Assembly (NCBI RefSeq): GCF_003074055.1
Contig: NZ_CP029043.1
Coordinates: forward strand, 7,494,501 to 7,558,500
Source: Streptomyces nigra
GTDB taxonomy: Bacteria > Actinomycetota > Actinomycetes > Streptomycetales > Streptomycetaceae
Direction of reading: 5' to 3'
Length of the DNA: 64,000 nt
Shown: piece by piece, positions 9,569 through 17,342 of the stretch
Position numbering within the stretch: the first letter of the stretch is position 1
How the letters are laid out: each line of letters starts with the position of its first letter
Notes under the pieces: generated by a model
Told to the model about the DNA's origin: nothing
The model's input: only the letters and a program-made list of their open reading frames with translations
The model's database searches: none
Translations under genes and position numbers: made by a program

Positions 9569-11131
9569 GTGCAGTCCAAACGCGACCAGGTACACGCCCA
9601 CACCTTCATGATGGGCAGGCTCAGTTCGGGCCTGCTGATGGCCGACCCGGACGCTCCGGAGAGCCCGCTGGGACGTACCACGCGCGGCGTGGTCTTCGGC
9701 GTGCTCGTCACCGTCCTGGTCGGGGCCGGCGCCACCGTCTACGGCCTGCTGCGTCCCGGCGGCAACGACGCCTGGCGCGACGACGCGCACCTCGTGGTCA
9801 ACCGCGACACCGGCGCGCGCTACCTGTGGACCAACACCGACGGTGTCCTGCACCCGGTGCGCAACTACGCCTCCGCCCGGCTCATCGGCGGCGCCGACCT
9901 GGAGTCCGTGGACGTCTCCTCGGCGTCGCTGAGCGACGTCCCGGTGGGCGCCCCCGCAGGCATTCCGGGCGCCCCCGACGCCGTGCCCGAGCCCGGCCGG
10001 CTCGACGACGGTGCCTGGCACATGTGCGTCACGGGCCCGGACGGCGCGCTGCCGGACACCTCCGGCGCCGCAGTGAGCACGGGCGTGGAGGAGGCGGGAG
10101 CGACCACTCTGGTGGCCGGTGCGCCGCTGGACACCAGCGGCATCGGCGGCGATCGCGGAGTGCTGGTCGAGGGGCCGGACGGCACCGAGTACCTGGTCTG
10201 GCGGGGGAGCCGGCTGCCGTTGGACCGCGCGTCGGACGCCCGCAACGCCCTCGGCTACGGCTCCGTGCGGCCGATGCCCGTCTCGGCGGCCTTCCTCGAC
10301 GCACTGGCCCCCGGCCCCGTCCTGAAGCCGCCCGCGGTCGAGGGACGCGGTGACACCGGGCCCGAACTCGGCGGGCAGGCCACTCGCGTCGGCCAGCTGT
10401 TCAAGATCAGCGTCCCCGGCGGCGACAGTACCTACCACCTGCTGCGCAAGGACGGTCTGGTGCCGCTGACCCGGCTGGGCGCCGCCCTGGTCCTGGGCGA
10501 CCCGGCCACCCAGAAGGACGCCTACCAGGGGCGCTCGCCCGAGGTGCGTACGGTCGGCGCCGACGCGCTGCGCGAACACCGGGCCACGGCGCAGGGCGCC
10601 GCCTCACCGGAGCTGCCCGACGCACCACCCGTCCCGCGGTCCGTACCGCGCGGCACCGCGCTGTGCGCACAGGTCGACGGCGACGACGGCGGCGTCCGCA
10701 TCAGATCGGTGCTCGTGCCGCTGACCCACCTGGCCCCGGTCGCGGTGTCGGAGGGCACCGCACAGCCGCTGAAGCCGGCCTGCGTCCCGACCGACGCCAC
10801 GGTGGTCCGGCCCGGCCGGGGCGCCCTGGTGCGCGCCCTCAACGCCAGTGGCGCCGCCCACGCCGGGACGAGCTACCTGGTGGCGGAGAACGGCGTCAAG
10901 TACCGCGTCCCGTCCAAGAAGGCACTGGCCGCGCTCGGCTACGAGGCCGGAGACATCGCCTCCGTCCCGGCGCCGCTGCTCGCGGCTCTCCCGACCGGGG
11001 CGGACCTCGACGCGTCCGCCGCGTCGGGCGTCGTCGAACCCACGGTGACCGCCCCGCGGTGCGTCCCGGCCCCGGAACGGAAGCCGGCCGCGGCGAGCGC
11101 CATCGGGGACAAGGCGGACACCACGCGCTGA
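9569..11131 (+). CDS. eccB: EccB, type VII secretion membrane protein
   Basis: A 520-residue protein that starts at GTG 9569 behind AAGGAGAG. The N-terminal 'QSKRDQVHAHTFMMGRL' motif is characteristic of EccB. A single transmembrane helix follows (residues ~34-55, GVVFGVLVTVLVGAGATVYGLL), and the remainder is an extracytoplasmic domain built of EccB repeats, with a conserved cysteine pair (e.g. HMCVTGPDG, LCAQVDGD). EccB is the core component whose periplasmic part is stabilised by mycosin. It follows eccD by 40 bp and is probably cotranscribed with it. Confidence 0.94.
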   Translation: MQSKRDQVHAHTFMMGRLSSGLLMADPDAPESPLGRTTRGVVFGVLVTVLVGAGATVYGLLRPGGNDAWRDDAHLVVNRDTGARYLWTNTDGVLHPVRNYASARLIGGADLESVDVSSASLSDVPVGAPAGIPGAPDAVPEPGRLDDGAWHMCVTGPDGALPDTSGAAVSTGVEEAGATTLVAGAPLDTSGIGGDRGVLVEGPDGTEYLVWRGSRLPLDRASDARNALGYGSVRPMPVSAAFLDALAPGPVLKPPAVEGRGDTGPELGGQATRVGQLFKISVPGGDSTYHLLRKDGLVPLTRLGAALVLGDPATQKDAYQGRSPEVRTVGADALREHRATAQGAASPELPDAPPVPRSVPRGTALCAQVDGDDGGVRIRSVLVPLTHLAPVAVSEGTAQPLKPACVPTDATVVRPGRGALVRALNASGAAHAGTSYLVAENGVKYRVPSKKALAALGYEAGDIASVPAPLLAALPTGADLDASAASGVVEPTVTAPRCVPAPERKPAAASAIGDKADTTR

Positions 11132-11520
11132 TCACGGCAAGCAGAGCATTCGGTGCCGATGAAAGGAAAAGGGCGGGGCCGACAGAAGTATTGAGCCAAA
11201 GTCGTCGTCAACGGTGTGAAGTTCGTCCCAGCCATCGGGGAACGGCCTGCGGCGGAAACCTCAAAGAAAGCTCAGATATTCACGGCCGACGGTGCCCGCG
11301 GAATCCCGGGGAAGCGCCTGCAATGCCGGATACGGCTCTTCGCGAAGCCCGTTCGGCTTCCTCCGGTGCCCGCTTCACGCCCGCCTCGCGTCTCCCGCCC
11401 GGGGGCCGCGGGCCGGGCCCTCGAGAGGCTTGTTCATATCGCTGAAACCTGACCTCAACTCCCTTGCCACGCAAGAATTCTGAGACAGACCGACCGAAGC
11501 TCAAATCTTCCCTGTGCGCG

Positions 11521-11550
11521 TTGCGCGGAACACCGGCTTCTCTTTAGCCT
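11521..11550 (+). promoter_or_regulatory. Putative promoter of the esx substrate operon
   Basis: In the 467-bp gap after eccB, TTGCGC (11521-11526) and TAGCCT (11545-11550) are separated by 18 bp and match a Streptomyces HrdB-like promoter. A start near 11557 would give a ~40-nt leader to the ATG at 11599, with GAAGGGAG as ribosome site. The rest of the gap (11132-11520) shows no gene. Confidence 0.35.
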
Positions 11551-11598
11551 CAGCGGGCAACCGCGTGACGAGACAGGGCTGAACGAAGGGAGCGCGAC

Positions 11599-11934
11599 AT
11601 GGCGGACAGCGCCGCGAGGAGAGCGGACTATGCCAAGGGCTTGGGGGGTGTCTCCTCGCTGGAGTCGGCCCGGAACCAGGTCGAGAAGATCCAGAACAAC
11701 GTCGCCGAGATCGCCGCGCGTTCGGGCGTCGGCGGCGACGAGGGCCAGGCCCTGCTGAAGCTCTTCCGCAGCTGGAACGCCGAGGCGCAGAAGGTCGTCA
11801 TCCAGATCAGCAAGATGGTCGACGCGCTCCAGGAGAACGTCACCTCCGCCAACCGTCTGGCGCAGGAGAACCAGGACCTGACCGAGGTCCTCAACAGCAA
11901 GACCAGCCAGGGCGTCTTCGAAGCGCTGCGCTGA
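11599..11934 (+). CDS. WXG100-like ESX protein (variant motif SWNAEA)
   Basis: A 111-residue all-helical protein with a central Trp turn, RSWNAEAQK, in place of W-x-G, flanked by two amphipathic helices as in YukE/EsxA-like secreted dimers. A good ribosome site (GAAGGGAG) precedes the ATG. It is first in a run with the next WXG100 gene (88 bp gap), so the two may form an EsxA/EsxB-like heterodimer secreted by EccC. The C-terminus (TSQGVFEALR) lacks an obvious YxxxD/E export signal. The family call rests on size, helicity and neighbours. Confidence 0.75.
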   Translation: MADSAARRADYAKGLGGVSSLESARNQVEKIQNNVAEIAARSGVGGDEGQALLKLFRSWNAEAQKVVIQISKMVDALQENVTSANRLAQENQDLTEVLNSKTSQGVFEALR

Positions 11935-12022
11935 CCCGACCGGCAGCACCGGCCCCGTCACGGCGAGGCCGGACCCCCGCGAGCTTCCCGGGCCGGCGCC
12001 CGGCCGTACGAGAGGAGACGTC

Positions 12023-12331
12023 ATGGCCGACGGCATCATCGACGTGCAGTACCCCGTGGTCCGCAACGCCATCGAGGAGTTGATGGCGCAGACCCAGCAG
12101 ATCATCACGACCCTCAACAACCTGGAGGACGAGCTCAAGCCGCTCGTCGCCTCCTGGGAGGGCTCCGACCAGGAGACCTACCGCCAGGTCCAGGCCGAGT
12201 GGGACCAGGCCACCAAGAACATGGCCCAGCTCCTTGGCGACAACGGCGAGCTGATCCAGACGATCCACGACAACCACTCCCGTGACGAGCGCAGGAGCGC
12301 CGACAACTGGGGGAACGTGCGGGCCCGTTAG
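12023..12331 (+). CDS. WXG100 family secreted protein
   Basis: A 102-residue protein with a canonical hairpin motif, ASWEGSDQETY (W-E-G), at the centre of two helices. WXG100 proteins are small exported partners of type VII secretion. It starts at ATG 12023 with GAGAGGAG upstream. Trp/Asn near the C-terminus (ADNWGNVRAR) is unusual. Together with the preceding gene it forms the expected esx pair. Confidence 0.9.
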   Translation: MADGIIDVQYPVVRNAIEELMAQTQQIITTLNNLEDELKPLVASWEGSDQETYRQVQAEWDQATKNMAQLLGDNGELIQTIHDNHSRDERRSADNWGNVRAR

Positions 12332-12453
12332 GGCACCGCCGGAGCTTCCTCCCCGTCGAGGGTCCGGCGGCGCGGCCCGGCCGTCGTCCGTGAAGGGGGC
12401 GCCTGCCGGGCCCCCGTGTCCCCGTCCCGCACCAAGCCTCAGGAGTACGTCCC

Positions 12454-12924
12454 ATGGCCGGTGAGAAGGCCGACGTCAAGCACTTCGACCTCAAGCAGAT
12501 GGAGAACTTCCGGGACAACGAGGTACAGCCGGTCCACACCGCCGCCAAGAAGCACAAGGAGGAGGGCGACGGGACCCACATCCGTCCGCTCGGCCACCTG
12601 ATCGACGGGCACACCACGCCGGACAACCTCGCCCAGGACAAGCAACTCCTGCGTATCGGCAGGATGGTGACCGAGCCGCTGGTCTCGGGGCCGAAGCTGA
12701 TCGAGGACATCCGCACCGCGGCCGAGGCCATCGACAAACTGCTCGGCGACCAGATGGACCTCTTCAAGGAGTTGAAGGAGGCCCTCACCGAGACGATCGA
12801 GGAGGCCAACAAGACCAAGGACAAGAACCTCGACGCGATCGACGCCCAGACACTCCTCCAGACCTTCGACGAGGTCGACACCCTCACCGCCGGCGGCACC
12901 GGCGACCCGGACGAAGAGTCCTGA
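12454..12924 (+). CDS. Small helical acidic protein of the T7SS locus, unknown function
   Basis: A 156-residue, charged, predicted helical protein (Lys/Glu/Asp-rich, low Pro, no cysteine, no membrane segment) ending in an acidic tail, DPDEES. A good ribosome site (TCAGGAG) precedes ATG 12454. I do not recognise a named family. Size and helicity fit an ESX-associated secreted protein or chaperone. The gene sits 27 bp before the large repeat protein, so the two are probably coexpressed. Confidence 0.75.
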   Translation: MAGEKADVKHFDLKQMENFRDNEVQPVHTAAKKHKEEGDGTHIRPLGHLIDGHTTPDNLAQDKQLLRIGRMVTEPLVSGPKLIEDIRTAAEAIDKLLGDQMDLFKELKEALTETIEEANKTKDKNLDAIDAQTLLQTFDEVDTLTAGGTGDPDEES

Positions 12925-12951
12925 CCCGACCGAACAGAAAGGGCGCCACCG

Positions 12952-15900
12952 GTGGCAGATCGGTACGATCCCAACTCCGTCGCCAATCTGGACAAGTTCG
13001 ACAACGCCGGCGACCCGTCGACCGACACCTGGGCCACCCTGGTCACCCACATCACCGGCTATCCGGTTCCCGACCGCGCCACCATCTTCGACTCCCTGCG
13101 CTCCGAGCACGGCGGCAAGCTGTTCCGGATGGACATCAAGGAGCGCAGCCTCAGCCTGCTCGTCAAGGACTCCGGATTCCTGACGAACAAGGGCGAGGAC
13201 TACGACATCTGGTTCTTCGACAGCGGCAAGAAGCGCTCCATCATGCAGGCCCGGATCGTCTTCGAGGGCCGGGTGAAGGCGGGCGAGGAGATCATCTTCG
13301 CGAGTCCGGGATCGGACAACGTCCGCGACGCGCAGGTCCGTGAGGGCAACGAGTTCACGGACTACAACAAGGACAAGATGAGCACCATCCCGCTCGCCCG
13401 GTACATGAACGGGCCGCGGGCGGCGCTCCTCGCCCTCCTGGGCGGCAACACCGCGGACGCCCGGTTCAGCAACCTGGGCGTGCCCGGGGCCGACGTCGTG
13501 GACCTGAACTCCTTCAACACCACCGGGGAGTCCTTCGACTTCGCCGCCAAGTTCTTCAGGGACCACGCGGTCGTGCTGAAGGACTGGGAGGACCGCTTCG
13601 GCCGAGACGACGCGAGCTGGAAGGGCGAGGCCGCGGAGGTCTTCCGCAGCCTGCTGAAGAAGATCCGCGAGAACTACGACAGTTACGTCGAGACCTTCGA
13701 CGAGAGCCCCACGGCCGGCGACGGGACGGTCAGCGGCGGCACCGTGTACTCGCGCGCCCTGTCGCTGGGCCGCAAGTACCTCGAGGACGCCGCGAACAAG
13801 CTGCTGGAGGCATGGCTCGCCTGGGCCAAGTCGCCGTACTACGACCCCCACCAGGTCCTGCGGTACGTCCTGGACGACCTCGCCCAGTGGGTGGACGCGA
13901 ACAACGTGGCCAAGACGGACATCAAGTCCTACACCTCCCGCTACACCACGACGGTCAGCCACAGCCCGCAGGCCGGCTTCACCCAGGTCCACCCCGAGTA
14001 CGGAGACCTCACCGACATCGCGAACTGGGCGAAGGTCGGTGACGCCGCCGTCAAGATCTGGAGCCAGGGCGTCGACGAGTACCTGGGCAAGCCGGCCGCC
14101 GAGGTGCAGTCGAACCTGAACAACCACTTCCTCGACCTGGGCGGCGACTTCTCCGGCAACGTGCCCAAGCCGAAGTCGACGAGCACCGCCTCGGAGGAGT
14201 ACGAGGAGAGGAAGGCCGAGGAGGAGCGGGAGGAGATCAACCGGCAGAACGAGGAGAACCGCCGGTACCAGGACGAGCTGCGCGCCGAGCAGGAGCGGCA
14301 GCGCGAGGAGGACAAGAAGTACCAGGACGAGCTGCGCGAGGAGCAGAACCGCCAGCGGGAGGAGGACAAGAAGTACCAGGACGAGCTGCGCGAGGAGCAG
14401 AACCGCCAGCGGGAGGAGGACAAGAAGTACCAGGACGAACTCCGCGAGGAGCAGAACCGACAGCGCGAGGAGGACAAGAAGTACCAGGACGAACTCCGCG
14501 AGGAGCAGCGACGCGAGCAGGAGGAGGCCAAGCGCCTGGCCGAGGAGCAGGCCAAGGCCATGGAGGAGAGCCTCGGCGGCCTCAACGACCCCAACGGCGT
14601 CAATCAGCAGAACCTCGACGGCCTCGACGACCTGCTGAACCAGAACACCCCGGTCACCGAGAGCCTCGGCGACCTGGGCGACGTGAACGGCCAGGGCGGC
14701 GACCAGGAGGCCTTCACGTCCACCCCGCCCCCCGGCATCACCAGCCTGGGCAACCTCGGCGCGGTGAACTCGGGACAGAGCGGCTCGAACAACGCGAACA
14801 ACGCGAACAATTCGGTCGACGACGTCATCACCGAGAACCTGGGGAACCTCGGCGACCTGAACGCGGGCGGCGGTCCGGTCGAGACGCCCGGCGGCGGCAC
14901 GACCCAGCTCGACGCCGGCAAGCTCACCACGGACTTCCCGGACGGCAGCAGCACCAGCTTCGACCCGGACAGCGGGGTCCTCACCACCACGCATCCCGAC
15001 GGCAGCGTCACCACGCAGGACCTCGGCGACGGCACCCGGGTGACCAACCCCGACGGTTCCGTCACCTCCCTCGGTGACGACGGCAAGCTGACCACGACCT
15101 TCCCCGACGGCAGCGTCCAGACCGTCGACCCCTCGACCGGGCAGGTCAGCACCACCGACCCCGACGGCACCACGACCACCCAGAACCTCGGCGACCTGGG
15201 CGATCTCAACAGCCGCAACGCCGACGCCGACCTGGGCGACATCGACTTCGACCTGCCCACCCAGTCGGAGACCGACCTCGGCGACCTGGGGAACCTCAAC
15301 AGCGACCGAAGCGGGCTGGAGACCCCGACCGGCGGCAGTACCCAGCTCAGCGACGGGGACATCGCCACCGACTTCCGCGACGGCAGCAGGATCAGCTTCG
15401 ATCCGGACAGCGGTCTTCTCACCAGTACGGACGCGGACGGCACCACCACGACCACCGACCTCACCCACGGCGCCACGGTGACCAACCCGGACGGCTCACG
15501 GACCAGCCTCGACAACGGCATGCTGACCACGGAGTTCCCCGACGGCAGCAAGCAGGTCATCGACCCGGACACCGGCATCGCCACCGTCACCGACCCGCAG
15601 GGCAACACCGAGCGCATCGACCTGCACGATCTCGACACGTCCGGCGGCCGGGACACCTCGGACCTCCTCGACGGCCTCGGCGATCTGCCGAGCGGCGGCC
15701 TCGACGACACCGGAGGCGGTACCTCCGTCCAGGACCTGTCGCTCTCCGATCTGGGCGTCGGCGGCGGAGCGGGCGACGCGGCACCCGGCGTCGGCATCGG
15801 GGAGAGCCACGTCACCGCGGACGGCTCCGGCGGAACAGGAGTCGATCCCCTCTCGGACGGCGCCGCCGACAACGCCGCCACACCCCTCGCCCCGGCCGCC

Positions 15901-16260
15901 GGAGCACCGGGGGCTCCCGGCATGCCCGGCAGCCCCGGTATGCCGATGGGCGGCATGGGCGCCGGGGGCATGGGGGCAGGCGGCGACAAGGGCAACGGCG
16001 AGCGGGTGCGCGCCGTACTGGTCGACGCGGCGGAGGAGAGCGAACGCCGCAACCGCCGCCGGCGCAACCCGTGGAACCGTCAGGAGGACGACGACACCTT
16101 CCTCGCTCCCGCGTCCCGTGTGGCGACCACCGGCGGTGACTCCCCCGAGGAGGAGACGCAGCCAGGCCGCGCCAGGGTCACCAGCTCCGAGTACCTGGAG
16201 GAGGACACCGACGTGTGGGGCACCGAAGAGGGCGGCACACCCGCCGTCATCGGTCGATGA
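12952..16260 (+). CDS. Large T7SS-linked repeat protein: helical domain, coiled coil and PDGS beta repeats
   Basis: A 1102-residue protein starting at GTG 12952. Residues ~1-400 form a globular region containing DDASWKGEAAEVF, a Trp-Lys-Gly turn like the 'AAWKG' proteins of Streptomyces and reminiscent of WXG. Residues ~415-535 are a highly charged coiled coil with four copies of an 18-residue unit. Residues ~540-900 contain LGDLGDLN-type motifs and two copies of a ~100-residue beta module rich in PDGS/DPDSG. A Gly/Met/Pro-rich stretch follows. The C-terminal ~85 residues are basic, then acidic, and end in WGTEEGGTPAVIGR. No signal peptide is visible. Its place between esx-like genes suggests a large type VII substrate or surface protein; that role is inference. 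Confidence 0.85.
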   Translation: MADRYDPNSVANLDKFDNAGDPSTDTWATLVTHITGYPVPDRATIFDSLRSEHGGKLFRMDIKERSLSLLVKDSGFLTNKGEDYDIWFFDSGKKRSIMQARIVFEGRVKAGEEIIFASPGSDNVRDAQVREGNEFTDYNKDKMSTIPLARYMNGPRAALLALLGGNTADARFSNLGVPGADVVDLNSFNTTGESFDFAAKFFRDHAVVLKDWEDRFGRDDASWKGEAAEVFRSLLKKIRENYDSYVETFDESPTAGDGTVSGGTVYSRALSLGRKYLEDAANKLLEAWLAWAKSPYYDPHQVLRYVLDDLAQWVDANNVAKTDIKSYTSRYTTTVSHSPQAGFTQVHPEYGDLTDIANWAKVGDAAVKIWSQGVDEYLGKPAAEVQSNLNNHFLDLGGDFSGNVPKPKSTSTASEEYEERKAEEEREEINRQNEENRRYQDELRAEQERQREEDKKYQDELREEQNRQREEDKKYQDELREEQNRQREEDKKYQDELREEQNRQREEDKKYQDELREEQRREQEEAKRLAEEQAKAMEESLGGLNDPNGVNQQNLDGLDDLLNQNTPVTESLGDLGDVNGQGGDQEAFTSTPPPGITSLGNLGAVNSGQSGSNNANNANNSVDDVITENLGNLGDLNAGGGPVETPGGGTTQLDAGKLTTDFPDGSSTSFDPDSGVLTTTHPDGSVTTQDLGDGTRVTNPDGSVTSLGDDGKLTTTFPDGSVQTVDPSTGQVSTTDPDGTTTTQNLGDLGDLNSRNADADLGDIDFDLPTQSETDLGDLGNLNSDRSGLETPTGGSTQLSDGDIATDFRDGSRISFDPDSGLLTSTDADGTTTTTDLTHGATVTNPDGSRTSLDNGMLTTEFPDGSKQVIDPDTGIATVTDPQGNTERIDLHDLDTSGGRDTSDLLDGLGDLPSGGLDDTGGGTSVQDLSLSDLGVGGGAGDAAPGVGIGESHVTADGSGGTGVDPLSDGAADNAATPLAPAAGAPGAPGMPGSPGMPMGGMGAGGMGAGGDKGNGERVRAVLVDAAEESERRNRRRRNPWNRQEDDDTFLAPASRVATTGGDSPEEETQPGRARVTSSEYLEEDTDVWGTEEGGTPAVIGR
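14305..14520 (+). repeat. Four 54-bp tandem repeats encoding an 18-residue coiled-coil unit
   Basis: The phrase GACAAGAAG recurs exactly every 54 bp (14311, 14365, 14419, 14473). It encodes EEDKKYQDELREEQNRQR units with few changes at DNA level, so copy number can change by slippage or recombination without breaking the frame. Confidence 0.95.
14875..15630 (+). repeat. Two copies of a PDGS/DPDSG beta-repeat module
   Basis: Each copy opens with a GLETP/PVETP...GG.TQL motif, followed by T-DF-DGS, SFDPDSG, VTNPDGS and FPDGS-Q motifs, and closes near an LGDLGDLN or LHDLD motif. The copies are diverged at DNA level. Asp/Gly-rich turns of this kind are compatible with a beta-solenoid or Ca-binding stalk; that is inference. 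Confidence 0.7.
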
Positions 16261-16262
16261 GT

Positions 16263-16330
16263 CCCGCCCGAGCGGGGGGCGGGCACCCCAGGAGACGCAT
16301 CACACCCTGCCCCCGCTTTCGCGGCGGGGG
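16263..16330 (+). terminator. Two hairpins after the repeat-protein gene
   Basis: CCCGCCC/GGGCGGG (16263-16269 with 16277-16283) and CCCCCGC/GCGGGGG (16310-16316 with 16324-16330) lie in the 180-bp gap. They could attenuate transcription between the esx genes and the downstream YbaB-like gene. Confidence 0.45.
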
Positions 16331-16440
16331 TCTCACCGGGCAAGATCAGCAGGGCAGTTGACGGACCGTCGAGCGGGGCCGGGCGCGCAGGGCGAACCGC
16401 CGGGCGCACCCGGCGACCGACGGCGAAGGAAGGAGCGGGC

Positions 16441-16896
16441 GTGACGGAACCGCTGGAGAAGCGCCTCGAGAAGGCGATGGCCGAGCTCCAGGCCGCCCAG
16501 GAGGCGGTGGCACGCACCGAACGCGAGCTGCGGCAGGCGTCGTTCACGGTGCTGTCCTCCGACCGCGCGGTCCGCGCCACGGTCGGCCCGCAGGGCGAGC
16601 TGTCCGGGATCGAGTTCCTGGAGAACAAGTACCGCGCCATGTCGCCCCAGGAGCTGGCGGCCAGCGTTCTGGAGGCGGCGAACGCGGCCCGCCTGAAGAT
16701 GAACCGCCATGTGATGAAGGCGATGGCGCCCTTCACCGAACCCAGCAGCGGCATCCCGGAGCTGAAGGGCTTCGAGGTGGACTGGGAGCGGATCTTCGGC
16801 CCCGAGGTGCTGCGTGACGACGACGAGGACACGCCCCGCGACACCGGGGCCACCCCCGCCTGGCGGGACGCCCTCGGCGAGGACGGGGAGGACTGA
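16441..16896 (+). CDS. YbaB/EbfC family nucleoid-associated-like protein
   Basis: A 151-residue protein with an N-terminal helix (LEKRLEKAMAELQAAQEAVARTE), a short beta-sheet (VLSSDRAVRATVGPQGELSGIEF) and a C-terminal helix (LAASVLEAANAARLKM), the layout of YbaB/EbfC proteins. GTG start at 16441 behind GAAGGAAGGAG. YbaB-like proteins are common in actinobacterial ESX loci next to WXG-like genes. The acidic C-terminal extension is outside the fold. Its stop overlaps the next start (TGATG), so the two are coupled. Confidence 0.8.
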   Translation: MTEPLEKRLEKAMAELQAAQEAVARTERELRQASFTVLSSDRAVRATVGPQGELSGIEFLENKYRAMSPQELAASVLEAANAARLKMNRHVMKAMAPFTEPSSGIPELKGFEVDWERIFGPEVLRDDDEDTPRDTGATPAWRDALGEDGED

Positions 16897-17270
16897 TGGG
16901 ACAGCGCTACTACGCCGACCCGAACCGTATCGAGGCCCTGGCCAGGCAGCTCGAGGAGATCGGCGCCCTGGCCAAGAACATCACCGAGGAGTTCCTCGAC
17001 GACCTCGCGCCCACCGTCACCTGGCCCGGAACGGAGGGCGAGTTCGCGGAGAAGGCCAAGCCGCAGGAGCAGAAGGAGCGGCAGACCACCAAGGAGACGA
17101 TGATGTCCATCCGCGACGCGGTCGTGGGCATCACCGACGCCACGGTCAGCCAGGTCCGGATGATGAAGGACACCCGCGACCGCCACATCGAGAACATCGA
17201 GCGGGCCGACAGCCGCATCGAGACCGACGGCCTGAACGGTGACGGCCCGGGCGGGCATGGCCGTCGCTGA
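16896..17270 (+). CDS. WXG100-like protein with WPG turn
   Basis: A 124-residue helical protein with a central VTWPGTEGEFAEK turn that matches W-x-G. Two long amphipathic helices flank it and the C-terminal tail is disordered. It overlaps the YbaB-like gene and lies 72 bp before the giant gene, whose N-terminus is also helical. It is therefore a good candidate for the dimerisation or targeting partner of the giant protein, as WXG/LXG partner proteins are elsewhere; the pairing is inference. Confidence 0.8.
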   Translation: MGQRYYADPNRIEALARQLEEIGALAKNITEEFLDDLAPTVTWPGTEGEFAEKAKPQEQKERQTTKETMMSIRDAVVGITDATVSQVRMMKDTRDRHIENIERADSRIETDGLNGDGPGGHGRR

Positions 17271-17342
17271 TCCCCGCACCGCCGGCCGCCTCCGCAGCAC
17301 CCCGGGAGCGGCCGCTCCGTCCTGCTCACGGGACGGCGGCGT

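Noticed and set aside
14305..14520. The 54-bp repeats as a CRISPR-like array
   Set aside because: They are contiguous coding repeats without unique spacers.
12439..15468. A 1009-codon minus-strand frame opposite the large repeat-protein gene
   Set aside because: Low-complexity Leu/Val/Arg-rich translation that mirrors the repeats on the plus strand; no credible start or domain.
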